A program made the position numbers and the translations under genes. A stretch of 64,000 nt of DNA. It comes from Apilactobacillus apinorum. Its GTDB lineage: Bacteria; Bacillota; Bacilli; Lactobacillales; Lactobacillaceae. The DNA lies in assembly GCF_001281175.1 (NCBI RefSeq), contig NZ_KQ440395.1, positions 145,593 to 209,592 on the forward strand. Reading direction: 5' to 3'. Numbering within the stretch: position 1 is the first letter of the stretch; the number at the start of each line of letters is the position of its first letter. The notes beneath the pieces are model-generated. The model did no database searches, was not told the origin of the DNA, and saw only the letters and a list, made by a program, of their open reading frames with translations. Below are positions 32,495-41,378 of the stretch, one piece after another.

Positions 32495-33538
32495 ATGGTC
32501 CAAACAAATATTATTACGTTAAAAGCAGTCAACAAAATCTTTTCTGAAGATGAAAATGCCAATCAAGTATTATCCGGGGTCAATTTAAAGATTCCAACCG
32601 GCAGTGTCTTTGGGATTATCGGTTATTCAGGAGCAGGGAAATCAACATTAATTCGTTGTATCAACGGATTAGAAACCCCAACTTCAGGGACCATTCATTA
32701 TCAAGATACGGTGGTTAATCAATTGAATGAAAAGGAACTGATTAATCTACGTGGTCAAATCAGTATGATTTTCCAACAATTTAATTTAATGCCACAAAGA
32801 ACTATCGCCCAAAACGTGGCATTACCAATTAAATACAAACATTTAGACAAGCAAGTCGTTAACGATAAGGTCGATAAATTGTTAGACCTAGTTGGTTTAA
32901 AGGATAAAAAGGATGATTATCCATCATCATTATCCGGTGGGCAAAAACAAAGAGTCGCAATCGCAAGAGCGCTAATCAATGATCCAAAAGTGTTACTTTG
33001 TGATGAAGCAACCAGTGCGCTAGACCCAGAAACCACTGATTCAATTTTATCTATTTTAAAAGAACTAAATACTAAGCTAAAAATCACAGTTGTGATTGTG
33101 ACTCATGAAATGAAGGTTATCGAACAGGTTTGTGATCAAATTGCGGTTCTAGATAACGGAAAAATCGTTGAACAAGGGGATGTCTATGACGTCTTCGCGC
33201 ATCCGAGTCAACCAATTACTAAGCGTTTCGTCGACACTACCACTAATCTAAAAATTGATAAGGCAATGTATGACGCATGGCGTCTACCAACTAACAGTTT
33301 ATTGGTAAGAGTTACATACAATAATGAAAATACCATTGACCCGGTGATTTCAAATGTCGCTCGCAAGTTTAACGTTGATATCAGTATCTTATTAGCCGAT
33401 ATCAAACTAATTCAAAATAAATTAATTGGTGGTCTGATTATCTCAATTGAAGGATATGAAGATGACATCAAAAATGCATATGAAGATTTCATTCATAACG
33501 ATGGAGTCTTAGTGGAGGTGATTGACGATGTTGAATAA
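32495..33538 (+). CDS. metN: Methionine ABC transporter ATP-binding protein
   Basis: 347 residues from the ATG at 32495 (TAGGAGGTG plus 5 bases; the frame extends upstream only through T-box sequence). Walker A GYSGAGKST, signature LSGGQKQRVAIARAL, Walker B LLCDEATSALDPET, and a C-terminal NIL/ACT-type domain (about 260-347) that in MetN binds methionine and trans-inhibits transport. Overlaps metI by 11 bases. Confidence 0.96.
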   Translation: MVQTNIITLKAVNKIFSEDENANQVLSGVNLKIPTGSVFGIIGYSGAGKSTLIRCINGLETPTSGTIHYQDTVVNQLNEKELINLRGQISMIFQQFNLMPQRTIAQNVALPIKYKHLDKQVVNDKVDKLLDLVGLKDKKDDYPSSLSGGQKQRVAIARALINDPKVLLCDEATSALDPETTDSILSILKELNTKLKITVVIVTHEMKVIEQVCDQIAVLDNGKIVEQGDVYDVFAHPSQPITKRFVDTTTNLKIDKAMYDAWRLPTNSLLVRVTYNNENTIDPVISNVARKFNVDISILLADIKLIQNKLIGGLIISIEGYEDDIKNAYEDFIHNDGVLVEVIDDVE

Positions 33539-34199
33539 CTATTTTCCAAACGTAGCGCAAAATTGGCAAGCATTTACCCAATCAATTCAAGAAACGGTTG
33601 AGATGGTCATTCTTTCAGGATTAATCGCATTTATTGTCAGCATTTTTCTAGCTATTATTCTGATCATTACTAAACGTGGCGGCATTAAGGAAAACTTCAT
33701 CTTCTTTAATATCTGCGATAAATTAATTAACCTTTTCAGAAGTATTCCATTCATCATTCTAATCGTTGCTTTGATTCCACTTACTACATTGATTTCAGGA
33801 ACTGCGATTGGGGTGGCTGGAACCATTTTCCCACTAGTAGTTGGAATTACACCATTTTTCGCTCGCCAAATTGAATCGGCGTTAAATGATATTGATCCGG
33901 GTTTGATTGAAACCGGAAAAGCAATTGGTCTTACCAATTGGCAAATCGTTCGAGAGATTTACCTTCATGAAGGGATCGTCAGCATTACCCGCATGACCAC
34001 CACTACAATCGTTAGTTTGATTGGCTTAACGGCAATCGTCGGCGTTGTCGGTGGAGGCGGTTTAGGAAACTTCGCCATCCAATATGGCTACCAACAAAAC
34101 CAATTTGACGTCACATTAGCATGTATCATCGTTTTATTAATTCTAGTCACTATTGTGCAAATCATCGGCACATTGATTGCCGACATCTTAACCCGTTAA
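33528..34199 (+). CDS. metI: Methionine ABC transporter permease
   Basis: 223 residues from the ATG at 33528, seven bases after GGAGGTG within the end of metN. Five helices. The EAA-type coupling loop GLIETGKAIGLTNWQIVREI is intact, and FRSIPFIILIVALIPLTTLI is typical of MetI. Part of the metN-metI-metQ importer for methionine. Confidence 0.96.
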   Translation: MLNNYFPNVAQNWQAFTQSIQETVEMVILSGLIAFIVSIFLAIILIITKRGGIKENFIFFNICDKLINLFRSIPFIILIVALIPLTTLISGTAIGVAGTIFPLVVGITPFFARQIESALNDIDPGLIETGKAIGLTNWQIVREIYLHEGIVSITRMTTTTIVSLIGLTAIVGVVGGGGLGNFAIQYGYQQNQFDVTLACIIVLLILVTIVQIIGTLIADILTR

Positions 34200-34212
34200 G
34201 GAGGGTCTTATT

Positions 34213-35082
34213 ATGAGTAAACCAGTAAATAGTAAAAATAAAAAAGTGCGTATTCTGTCATTGGCAGTGGTCGCAGTATTAGTCATTATCGTCGGATTTT
34301 TCATCGCTTCAGGGAACAGTAAGAAAGAAAACACCGCAGATAAAAAAGTTGTTACCGTCGGGCTACTAGGTAGTACCGATGTTCCAATTTGGAAAGAAGT
34401 TAATAAAGAACTAGCAAGCAAACACATTTACGTTGACTTAAAAGTCTTCAGTGATGGTGAAGCACTAAATCAATCTACCAACAGTGGTCAAATTGATATT
34501 AACTCATTCCAACACTACGCATTCTTAAACCAAGAAATTGCTCAAAAGAAGTACAAACTAAAGGCAATTGGAAACACTTATATCCAACCTTTAAACATCT
34601 ACTCTAAGAAAATTAAGAGTGTTAAAGATTTAAAGGAAGGCGACAAGATTGCGATTCCAAATAACCCAACTAATGCCGGTCGTGCTTTGAAGGTATTGGA
34701 AAAGGCAGGATTAATTAAGACTAATCCTGCCAAAGGCTACTCACCAACTTTAACTGACATTACTTCTAATCCTAAGAAGTTAAACATTATCGAAGTAGAC
34801 CCAGCTGCCATCATCAAATTATTACCTGATTTCGCTGCTGGAATTACTAACTCAAACTACGTTCAAGCTAACCACTTAAACCCAGCTAAGGATGCAATTT
34901 ATGCGATTGCTCCAGATGTAAATGATTCTTACAACCAACCATGGATTAACATCTTGGTAACTAAGAGTTCAGAAGCTGATAACGCCACTTACAAGGAGGT
35001 GGTAAAAGCGTACCATTCTAAAGCGGTTTACAACTTGATCAAGGACAAATATAAAGGTGTCGATGTCCCTGCATTTAAATAA
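34213..35082 (+). CDS. metQ: Methionine-binding protein, NlpA/MetQ family, without lipobox
   Basis: 289 residues. The NlpA-family domain (about 48-289; VGLLGSTDVPIWKEVNKELA, SGQIDINSFQHYAFL) is complete. The N-terminus is a basic start, then one hydrophobic helix (ILSLAVVAVLVIIVGFFIAS) with no cysteine, so it cannot be a lipoprotein and is probably held by an uncleaved membrane helix. Follows metI by 13 bases with a GGAGG site. Confidence 0.94.
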   Translation: MSKPVNSKNKKVRILSLAVVAVLVIIVGFFIASGNSKKENTADKKVVTVGLLGSTDVPIWKEVNKELASKHIYVDLKVFSDGEALNQSTNSGQIDINSFQHYAFLNQEIAQKKYKLKAIGNTYIQPLNIYSKKIKSVKDLKEGDKIAIPNNPTNAGRALKVLEKAGLIKTNPAKGYSPTLTDITSNPKKLNIIEVDPAAIIKLLPDFAAGITNSNYVQANHLNPAKDAIYAIAPDVNDSYNQPWINILVTKSSEADNATYKEVVKAYHSKAVYNLIKDKYKGVDVPAFK

Positions 35083-35119
35083 AAAATAACAATCACGTTT
35101 TTGAAAGGAAGAATTTATT

Positions 35120-35605
35120 ATGACAAAAGTAAAAACAAAAGTAGAAAGTTTCACACTAGACCACACTGCAGTTAAGGCTCCATATGTACGTTTAATCACC
35201 GAAGAAAAAGGTCCTAACGGCGATACTATCGCTAACTTCGATCTTCGTCTAGTTCAACCTAATGAAGAAGCAATCCCAACAGCCGGATTACATACCATTG
35301 AACATTTATTAGCTGGATTATTACGAGACCGTCTAGATGGTGTCATTGACTGTTCTCCATTTGGTTGCCGTACTGGTTTTCATTTAATTACTTGGGGTAA
35401 TCCAGGAAATGAAAACGTAGCCCGTGCGCTAAAGGATTCACTTCGTGCTATCAGAGATGACATTGAATGGGAAGATGTTCAAGGAACTACTGCTGAAAGT
35501 TGTGGTAACTACCGTGACCATTCATTATTCTCAGCAAAAGAATGGTGCAAGACCATCTTGGACGAACAAATCAGTACTGAACCATACGAACGTAAAACAA
35601 TTTAA
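35120..35605 (+). CDS. luxS: S-ribosylhomocysteine lyase (AI-2 synthase)
   Basis: 161 residues. Zinc site HTIEH (in [15 protein letters not shown]) and the Cys of SCGNYRDHS. Cleaves S-ribosylhomocysteine to homocysteine and DPD, the AI-2 precursor. Homocysteine feeds the methionine synthase at the head of the locus. Its place in the T-box(Met) transcript ties AI-2 formation to methionine status. GAAAGGAAG site before ATG. Confidence 0.97.
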   Translation: MTKVKTKVESFTLDHTAVKAPYVRLITEEKGPNGDTIANFDLRLVQPNEEAIPTAGLHTIEHLLAGLLRDRLDGVIDCSPFGCRTGFHLITWGNPGNENVARALKDSLRAIRDDIEWEDVQGTTAESCGNYRDHSLFSAKEWCKTILDEQISTEPYERKTI

Positions 35606-35626
35606 TTATTAATTGGAGGTGGAAAT

Positions 35627-35770
35627 ATGAGTGTTTTAAATGATATCTGGCTAAAAATCATTTTATTGCTTCTTTTCTGGATTGGTTATCTCGCATTAAT
35701 TAGATGGGCCTATATTGGTAAACACCATATTTTCCATTACGTTAAAGATAAGAAGAAACCAACCCTCTAA
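35627..35770 (+). CDS. 47-aa single-helix membrane protein
   Basis: MSVLNDIWLKIILLLLFWIG then YLALIRWAYIGKHHIFHYVK and DKKKPTL. One membrane helix and a basic His/Lys-rich tail. Strong TTGGAGGTGG site 6 bases before ATG, and it lies between luxS and the operon terminator. It is therefore the last gene of the methionine transcript. Function unknown. Confidence 0.7.
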   Translation: MSVLNDIWLKIILLLLFWIGYLALIRWAYIGKHHIFHYVKDKKKPTL

Positions 35771-35784
35771 GTGCTATGTACGAA

Positions 35785-35816
35785 AAAACGTCGAGAAAGT
35801 TTTCTCGGCGTTTTTT
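35785..35816. terminator. Methionine locus terminator
   Basis: AACGTCGAGAAA/TTTTCTCGGCGTT stem with T6. Shared with the convergent XRE gene. Confidence 0.85.
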
Positions 35817-36246
35817 ATATTTTAAAATCATCAAAATTTAAATTTAATTCTTCTTGGTGGGCGGTATCTTCTTGGCCATCTTCTAAATAATTTTGGTCTT
35901 TTCCATGAAGGTAACCATTAATTAGTTGATAGACTTCGTAACGATCACGTTGGTCCAAAGTGTGGTTGCCAAAAGTGAGTTCGTTTTCCGCCATTAAAGT
36001 TTCACCCAAGTTAACATGTTCGATTGAAGTGCGGCCAGTTAAATAGTCCATACTTACATTAAAGTATAGCGCTAGTTTTTTAATTTCGACATACGAAGGC
36101 GAACGAATTCCACGTTCCCAATTTCCAATTTGAGAAGGTGTATTCTTATGATCATCTTCTGGAAATTTTTCGTTTAAATTATGCGCAAGTTGATTCATGC
36201 TGATATTTTGCCCTTTACGAAGGGCTCTTAATCTAATTGGAAACAT
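35815..36246 (-). CDS. XRE-family transcriptional regulator
   Basis: 143 residues from the ATG at 36246, six bases after AGAGGTG; the in-frame GTG at 36255 lies within that site. The N-terminal helix-turn-helix (IRLRALRKGQNISMNQLAHN, then SQIGNWERGIRSPSYVEIKK) is followed by an acidic C-terminal tail. Divergent from the alpha/beta hydrolase gene, which it might regulate. Confidence 0.85.
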   Translation of the reverse strand: MFPIRLRALRKGQNISMNQLAHNLNEKFPEDDHKNTPSQIGNWERGIRSPSYVEIKKLALYFNVSMDYLTGRTSIEHVNLGETLMAENELTFGNHTLDQRDRYEVYQLINGYLHGKDQNYLEDGQEDTAHQEELNLNFDDFKI

Positions 36247-36360
36247 TTCTAACACCTCTGTGATTATTATAACCGAAAATCAAGTAAATGTTTCTCTTGT
36301 TGCTTTTTAACCCCCAACATTCTATACTCAAATTATCAAGTGAGGATAAGGAGAATCGCC

Positions 36361-37314
36361 TTGAAGAAAAAGATTAAAGGTTTAATTATTACTTTAGTAG
36401 TTTTAATTTCACTAACTGTGATTGGTTTAATTGGGGCAGGGATGTATTTCTATAACGTCGCTGTGGTACCATCACATAAATCATTTTTAAGTAATGAACA
36501 AGTCAAACCAGATTCACCACTTTACGAGGGAACTAAGTGGTATCAACAAGTTAAAAAGATTAAGTGGACCCAAGAATCAGTTGGCGATCATTTAAAACTA
36601 GTCGCTAACTATATTCCGGCGGACCATAAAACTAACAAGACCGTTGTAATTGCTCATGGATATATGGGTAATAAGGAAAAAATGGCGCCATATGCTTACA
36701 TTTTCCATCAATTAGGCTACAATGTTTTAACGCCTGATGACCGTGGACAAGGCCAAAGCCAGGGGGATTATGTTGGCTATGGTTGGCCAGATCGTCTCGA
36801 TTATATTAAATGGATGAATAGAGTCATCAAGTATAATGGAAAAGATTCGAAAATTGTCATGTTCGGAGTCAGCATGGGTGGTGCCACGACCATGATGGTT
36901 TCAGGTGAAAAATCTGTGCCTCATCAAGTCAAAGCCTTCATCGAAGACTGTGGTTACACCAGTGTTGCTGACGAAATCAATTATGAAGCTGGTCAACTTT
37001 ACCATATGCCATCCTTTCCAAAGTGGCCATTGGTGCCAATCCTAAGTGGAATTACTCACCTGCGCGCAGGTTACAGTATGTATGAAGCGTCTTCACTAAA
37101 CCAAGTAAATAAGAACCACCGTCCGATGTTATTCATTCATGGTGGTAAAGATACATTTGTACCAACAAAAATGGTGTATCCACTATATAATGCCACAAAG
37201 GGTCCTAAAGAATTGTTAGTAGTTAAGAACGCTACTCACGCGGCTTCTTATCAAACGGATCCGAAGTTATACGTTAAAACTATCAAACAATTTTTAAATC
37301 AATATTTCAAATAA
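36361..37314 (+). CDS. Membrane-anchored alpha/beta hydrolase
   Basis: 317 residues from the TTG at 36361, seven bases after AAGGAGA. N-terminal membrane helix (about 6-30). Hydrolase fold with oxyanion region VIAHGYMGNKEKMAPYAYIF, nucleophile GVSMGGATTM, Asp in FIHGGKDTFVP and His in NATHAASYQ. Resembles YqkD/BAAT-type esterases of lactobacilli. Substrate unknown. Confidence 0.88.
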   Translation: MKKKIKGLIITLVVLISLTVIGLIGAGMYFYNVAVVPSHKSFLSNEQVKPDSPLYEGTKWYQQVKKIKWTQESVGDHLKLVANYIPADHKTNKTVVIAHGYMGNKEKMAPYAYIFHQLGYNVLTPDDRGQGQSQGDYVGYGWPDRLDYIKWMNRVIKYNGKDSKIVMFGVSMGGATTMMVSGEKSVPHQVKAFIEDCGYTSVADEINYEAGQLYHMPSFPKWPLVPILSGITHLRAGYSMYEASSLNQVNKNHRPMLFIHGGKDTFVPTKMVYPLYNATKGPKELLVVKNATHAASYQTDPKLYVKTIKQFLNQYFK

Positions 37315-37319
37315 AAACT

Positions 37320-37352
37320 AAGACGACTAAGCTAATTTAGTCGGCTTTTTTA
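37320..37352 (+). terminator. Terminator
   Basis: AAGaCGACTAA/TTTAGTCGGCTT stem with loop GCTAA and T6. Confidence 0.75.
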
Positions 37353-37484
37353 TATTTTTGATGACTTTCAGTGTATCAATTGGGCCTGAAAATGTTATTA
37401 TAGATATATGTATAAACAATCCTAAACCATACATTATAACAATTATAAAAATAGACATTTACAAATCAGAAAGGAGGACGCTTT

Positions 37485-39077
37485 TTGATTGAAATTATGA
37501 CCGTCTTATTCCTAATTATCGGAGTAGTTATTGGTATTTGGTTCAGCAATATGCGTTTTAAAATGCAAATTCAAGATGCCAAAAGAAAAGCTCAAGCTCA
37601 TTTAGAATCAATCAAACAAGATGCTGAAATGAAGTCACGCCAAATCATTTCTGACGATAAAGAAGACATCATTCAATATCAAGGTATTGCCAATGATGAA
37701 ATCCAATCACAAAAAGAAGAAAATGAAACGCGTGAACAACGTTTAGATCAACATGAAAAATACTTAGAACAAATGAAGAATCGTTTAACCAAGTACACTG
37801 ATGATTTAAATGAACAAGCTAACGAACAAAAGAAAATTCAAGATGAAATTGACGACATTTTACATCAAGCTGAAGATATTCATGAACAACGTGAATTAAC
37901 GTTACAATCTATCAGCCGCATTGATAAAAATTCAGCTCGCCAAACTGTTTTGAATGATACCGAAAACCAACTTCGTCGCGAAAAAGACATAGAAGTTAAA
38001 TATAACTTATCAGAAAGCAAAGTCGCTGCGAACAAGATTGCCAACGACTTAGTTATTGAAGCAATTCAAAGTGGCCCACGCGATGAACCACGTAGTCACA
38101 TTGAAAGAAACATCAATTTACCTAGCAATGAAATTAAAGCGAAGTTAATTGGTAAAGACGAACAACATATTCGTCTAATTCAAACCTTAACTGGGACTGA
38201 CTTAATCTTTGATGAAGACTTCCCGTTACTATTACACATTGTTACTCACGATCCAGTGAGAAGAGAAATCGTGCGTACCACTATCGAAAGTCTAATTATT
38301 TCCCGTCACTTTACTAACAGTAATATTGAATACTTGGTTAATACCACCACTCAAAAGGTTAACGCCGCTTTGCGTGAAACGGGTGAAACCGTGGTTCATT
38401 CATTACATGTTGGTAGAATGCATCCGGACTTAATGAAGATTATTGGGAAGTTGAAGTTTAGAACTAGTTATGGTCAAAACGTTCTTTATCATTCGATTGA
38501 AAGTGCACAATTAGCAGGAGCATTGGCTGCTGAATTAGGTTTAAACACCCAATTAGCTAAACGCGCTGGTCTACTGCATGATATTGGAAAAGCGATTGAC
38601 CATGAAGTTGGTGGAACCCACGTTGAATTAGGTGGTAAACTAACTCGTGCCTTCAATGAAAATGAAGTTGTGGTTAACGCAATTGAATCTCATCATGGTG
38701 ATGTTGAACCAACTGATCCAATTTCAATTCTAGTTTCGACTGCCGATGCGATTTCTGGAGCACGTCCAGGAGCTCGTAGCGAATCGATTGAAGAATATGT
38801 AACTCGTTTACGTAATCTTGAAAATATCGCCAACCAACATGATGGAGTCCGCGATAGTTACGCTATCCAAGCTGGTCGTGAAATTCGTATTATCGTTAAC
38901 CCAGAAATGTTAGATGACGATAAGAGTAAGTCCTTAACCAAGCATGTGAAAGACCAAATTCAAGACGAATTAACTTATCCTGGTAAGATTAAGGTCACTA
39001 CCATCCGTGAACTAAAAGCGGTTCAATACGTTGGTAAGACTAAAAAACGCAATCATAACGCTATTAAAGAAGCTTAG
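37485..39077 (+). CDS. rny: Ribonuclease Y
   Basis: 530 residues. N-terminal membrane anchor (TVLFLIIGVVIGIWFS), long coiled coil (25-210), KH domain (about 215-275; IKAKLIGKDEQHIRLIQTLT) and HD domain (about 335-430) with LLHDIGKAIDHEVGGTHVEL. The initiating endoribonuclease of bulk mRNA decay. TTG start seven bases after AAGGAGG. Preceded by an AT-rich stretch with TATA-like boxes. Confidence 0.96.
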   Translation: MIEIMTVLFLIIGVVIGIWFSNMRFKMQIQDAKRKAQAHLESIKQDAEMKSRQIISDDKEDIIQYQGIANDEIQSQKEENETREQRLDQHEKYLEQMKNRLTKYTDDLNEQANEQKKIQDEIDDILHQAEDIHEQRELTLQSISRIDKNSARQTVLNDTENQLRREKDIEVKYNLSESKVAANKIANDLVIEAIQSGPRDEPRSHIERNINLPSNEIKAKLIGKDEQHIRLIQTLTGTDLIFDEDFPLLLHIVTHDPVRREIVRTTIESLIISRHFTNSNIEYLVNTTTQKVNAALRETGETVVHSLHVGRMHPDLMKIIGKLKFRTSYGQNVLYHSIESAQLAGALAAELGLNTQLAKRAGLLHDIGKAIDHEVGGTHVELGGKLTRAFNENEVVVNAIESHHGDVEPTDPISILVSTADAISGARPGARSESIEEYVTRLRNLENIANQHDGVRDSYAIQAGREIRIIVNPEMLDDDKSKSLTKHVKDQIQDELTYPGKIKVTTIRELKAVQYVGKTKKRNHNAIKEA

Positions 39078-39089
39078 TAATTATAAATT

Positions 39090-39122
39090 AAAAGAGCATC
39101 CAAAATTGGATGCTCTTTTTTT
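39090..39122. terminator. Bidirectional terminator
   Basis: AAAAGAGCATCCA/TGGATGCTCTTTT stem with T7, between rny and the convergent nucleotidase. Confidence 0.9.
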
Positions 39123-40680
39123 ATGGTCGATAGATGACTTCAAAGTTGTGATTGTTTTCAGCTTTGATAGTTTCATGATGGTGAAGGTAATCGGCGATTA
39201 ACTGACTCATCATACGGTCATCTGACTTGATAATTTTATCTTGGTCAAACATTTGATAGTTACCACCACCAACGGCTCTATAAATATTTAAAGCGATGTG
39301 TAATTCTGCATCATCTGCGAGTGGTTGATCATGATATGTGAGGTTCTCAATGCGATGGCCAACAGGTTTGGCGACATTGATAGTGTAGTTGACACCTTCA
39401 TACATGTCATAATTATAATGTTTTAATTTTGGGAAAATATAATCATGGTTCACACAAATTTTACCGTCTTGATAGTCGAAATATTTGGCACTAGTTTCCA
39501 TTGCTGCCTTTAATTCGGCACCAGTGATTTTTAAAACGGCTAAACTATTTGGGTAAACATAATTGGTAATAATATTTCTCATGGTAATAGGGTTTTCAAA
39601 ACCATGTGCTTCATCGTTGAATAATGCAGTTGCAGATAAATCCACGCCCATGGTTTGCATTTGAATCTTTTGAATGAATTGAATAAAACTGGTCTTGTGT
39701 AAACGAGCAGCAAATGCATCATCGAAGTCCATTTGACCGTCGATGTGCGCCATTGGTTCATCTAACCAGACATCAATTGCGGCTTGTAGATCATCTAATT
39801 GGTGAGCTAGTTCTTGATCAATTTCATAACCATAAGTAGCAATTAGTTCTGATTCACTATTATTGACGTAGTATTTACCGTTTTCGTCTTGTTGAACGTC
39901 TAATTCAATGTGACCAATGTATTCACCACGGTGACCTGGTTGAATAATTGGAACACCTAGAAGATGACCGGCAATTTTTCTGTGTTGATGACCGGTAATA
40001 ATCGCATCGATGTTTTCTACGTGCGCCAAAATATCATAGGTTTCGTTTTCACCGTTTAGGACTTCGGTTGGCACACCGTCTTCATCGCGTTCGATTCCAC
40101 CGTGATAAATAATCACGTTTAAGTCGGTTTGTTCGCTCATTTCAGGGATATACTTAGCAGCAGTATCCTTAGCAGAAAGGAAAGTTAGTCCGGATAGATT
40201 TCCGTTTTTCTCCCATTTAGTAGTTCCTTGGGTAGTTAATCCTAGAAAACCAATTTTAACTCCATTCACTTCTTTGATTTCATAAGGGGCACCAAAAGGA
40301 TGGTTACCGTCTTGATCAATGATGTTGGCACAAAGGAAGTGACGAGATGATTCTTTAATTGTATTTTTTAGATAATCTAATCCATAGTTAAATTCATGGT
40401 TACCTAAAACCCCAAAGTCATAGTCCATGGCATTAAAGACAGTACTAATCTGGGCAGGGGATGATTGATGTTTAATTTCTGCAATATAATATGCTAGTGC
40501 AGAGCCTTCTAGAAAGTCACCATTATCAATTGCAATCACGTTATCTAAACGTTGACGTAAACTTTTGAACGCACTCGCACAGCGAAGTACTCCGAATGGT
40601 TTATCATCAAATGACCTAACGTAATTAGTAGGGAAAATAAAGCCATGTGAATCACTAGTTTCTAAAAGATTAATTTTCAT
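39121..40680 (-). CDS. Metallophosphatase / 5'-nucleotidase (YunD/CpdB-like), cytoplasmic
   Basis: 519 residues from the ATG at 40680 (GGAGGTG plus 7 bases). Calcineurin-like domain with LETSDSHGFIFPTNY, DNGDFLEGSALAYY, VLGNHEFNYGLDYL and ITGHQHRKIAG. A 5'-nucleotidase C-terminal domain follows (FIQFIQKIQMQTMGVDLSAT; GGGNYQMFDQDKI). No signal peptide, so it probably dephosphorylates intracellular nucleotides or 2',3'-cyclic nucleotides. Divergent from spx. Confidence 0.88.
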   Translation of the reverse strand: MKINLLETSDSHGFIFPTNYVRSFDDKPFGVLRCASAFKSLRQRLDNVIAIDNGDFLEGSALAYYIAEIKHQSSPAQISTVFNAMDYDFGVLGNHEFNYGLDYLKNTIKESSRHFLCANIIDQDGNHPFGAPYEIKEVNGVKIGFLGLTTQGTTKWEKNGNLSGLTFLSAKDTAAKYIPEMSEQTDLNVIIYHGGIERDEDGVPTEVLNGENETYDILAHVENIDAIITGHQHRKIAGHLLGVPIIQPGHRGEYIGHIELDVQQDENGKYYVNNSESELIATYGYEIDQELAHQLDDLQAAIDVWLDEPMAHIDGQMDFDDAFAARLHKTSFIQFIQKIQMQTMGVDLSATALFNDEAHGFENPITMRNIITNYVYPNSLAVLKITGAELKAAMETSAKYFDYQDGKICVNHDYIFPKLKHYNYDMYEGVNYTINVAKPVGHRIENLTYHDQPLADDAELHIALNIYRAVGGGNYQMFDQDKIIKSDDRMMSQLIADYLHHHETIKAENNHNFEVIYRP

Positions 40681-40755
40681 CGAAATCACCTCCAAATTTT
40701 TTAATCAATCTCTGTTGAGTTGTGTATATTCTATCACTTTTTCACCCATTAAAAA

Positions 40756-40829
40756 TTAAGAATTGATTAAGGTTTTCTCATCTTAAGAAAAATTTAAATT
40801 GATTTATCTTCTATATGTGTTAGTATAAT
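40756..40829 (+). promoter_or_regulatory. spx-like gene promoter with TTAAG repeats
   Basis: TTAAG at 40756, 40767 and 40783 and TTAAA at 40794 (spacings 11, 16 and 11) precede a perfect -10 TATAAT at 40824-40829; no strong -35. Same word as the phased array at 8000-8049, suggesting a common regulator. Confidence 0.5.
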
Positions 40830-40915
40830 TACAGTTGTTTAGTTTACAAATAGTAAGCGTAAACACAAACCATAATTGTTTTTTACTAATACTTAAGCGA
40901 TTAAGGGGTGATAAA

Positions 40916-41314
40916 ATGTTGAACCTTTACGTTGCACCAAGTAGTGCATCAAGTCGTAAGGCTAGAGCATGGTTAAAAGCTCATGATATCTCATTTAGAG
41001 AAAGAAACATTAACTCGAACCCATTGAATGCGGATGAAGTAAAACAAATTTTACGTCTAACTGAAAATGGTAGTGAAGATATTATTTCAACTCGATCCAA
41101 GATTTTCAAGAAATTAGACATTGATTTTGATAGTTTATCATTATCAAAGCTAGTTAGTTTAGTGGTCAAATATCCCGACCTTATCAAACGCCCAATTGTG
41201 TTTGATGATAAGCGCTTGGAAGTTGGTTACAATGAGGAAGAAATTCGTCGTTTCTTACCACGTTCCATTCGTGAAACTGAACTAAAAGAATTAGAATCAC
41301 AACTGGAAGCTTAA
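40916..41314 (+). CDS. spx: Spx/ArsC-family regulator without the CXXC redox switch
   Basis: 132 residues from the ATG at 40916 (AAGGGGTG site). Nearly the whole Spx pattern is kept (ERNI-NPLNADEVKQILRLTENG, IISTRSKIF, DDKRLEVGYNEEEIRRFLPR). At positions 10 and 13, where Spx has Cys-x-x-Cys, it reads APSSASSRKA: both cysteines are Ser. Spx binds the RNA polymerase alpha C-terminal domain; without the disulfide switch it would be redox-insensitive. Possibly controlled by the TTAAG repeats upstream. Confidence 0.92.
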   Translation: MLNLYVAPSSASSRKARAWLKAHDISFRERNINSNPLNADEVKQILRLTENGSEDIISTRSKIFKKLDIDFDSLSLSKLVSLVVKYPDLIKRPIVFDDKRLEVGYNEEEIRRFLPRSIRETELKELESQLEA

Positions 41315-41325
41315 TATTGTAAAGT

Positions 41326-41356
41326 GACGGCATTACTTTGTAATGTCGTTTTTTTG
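41326..41356 (+). terminator. Terminator
   Basis: GACGGCATTAC/GTAATGTCGTT hairpin followed by T7. Confidence 0.75.
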
Positions 41357-41378
41357 TCCAATTAGATAGGAGTACACC

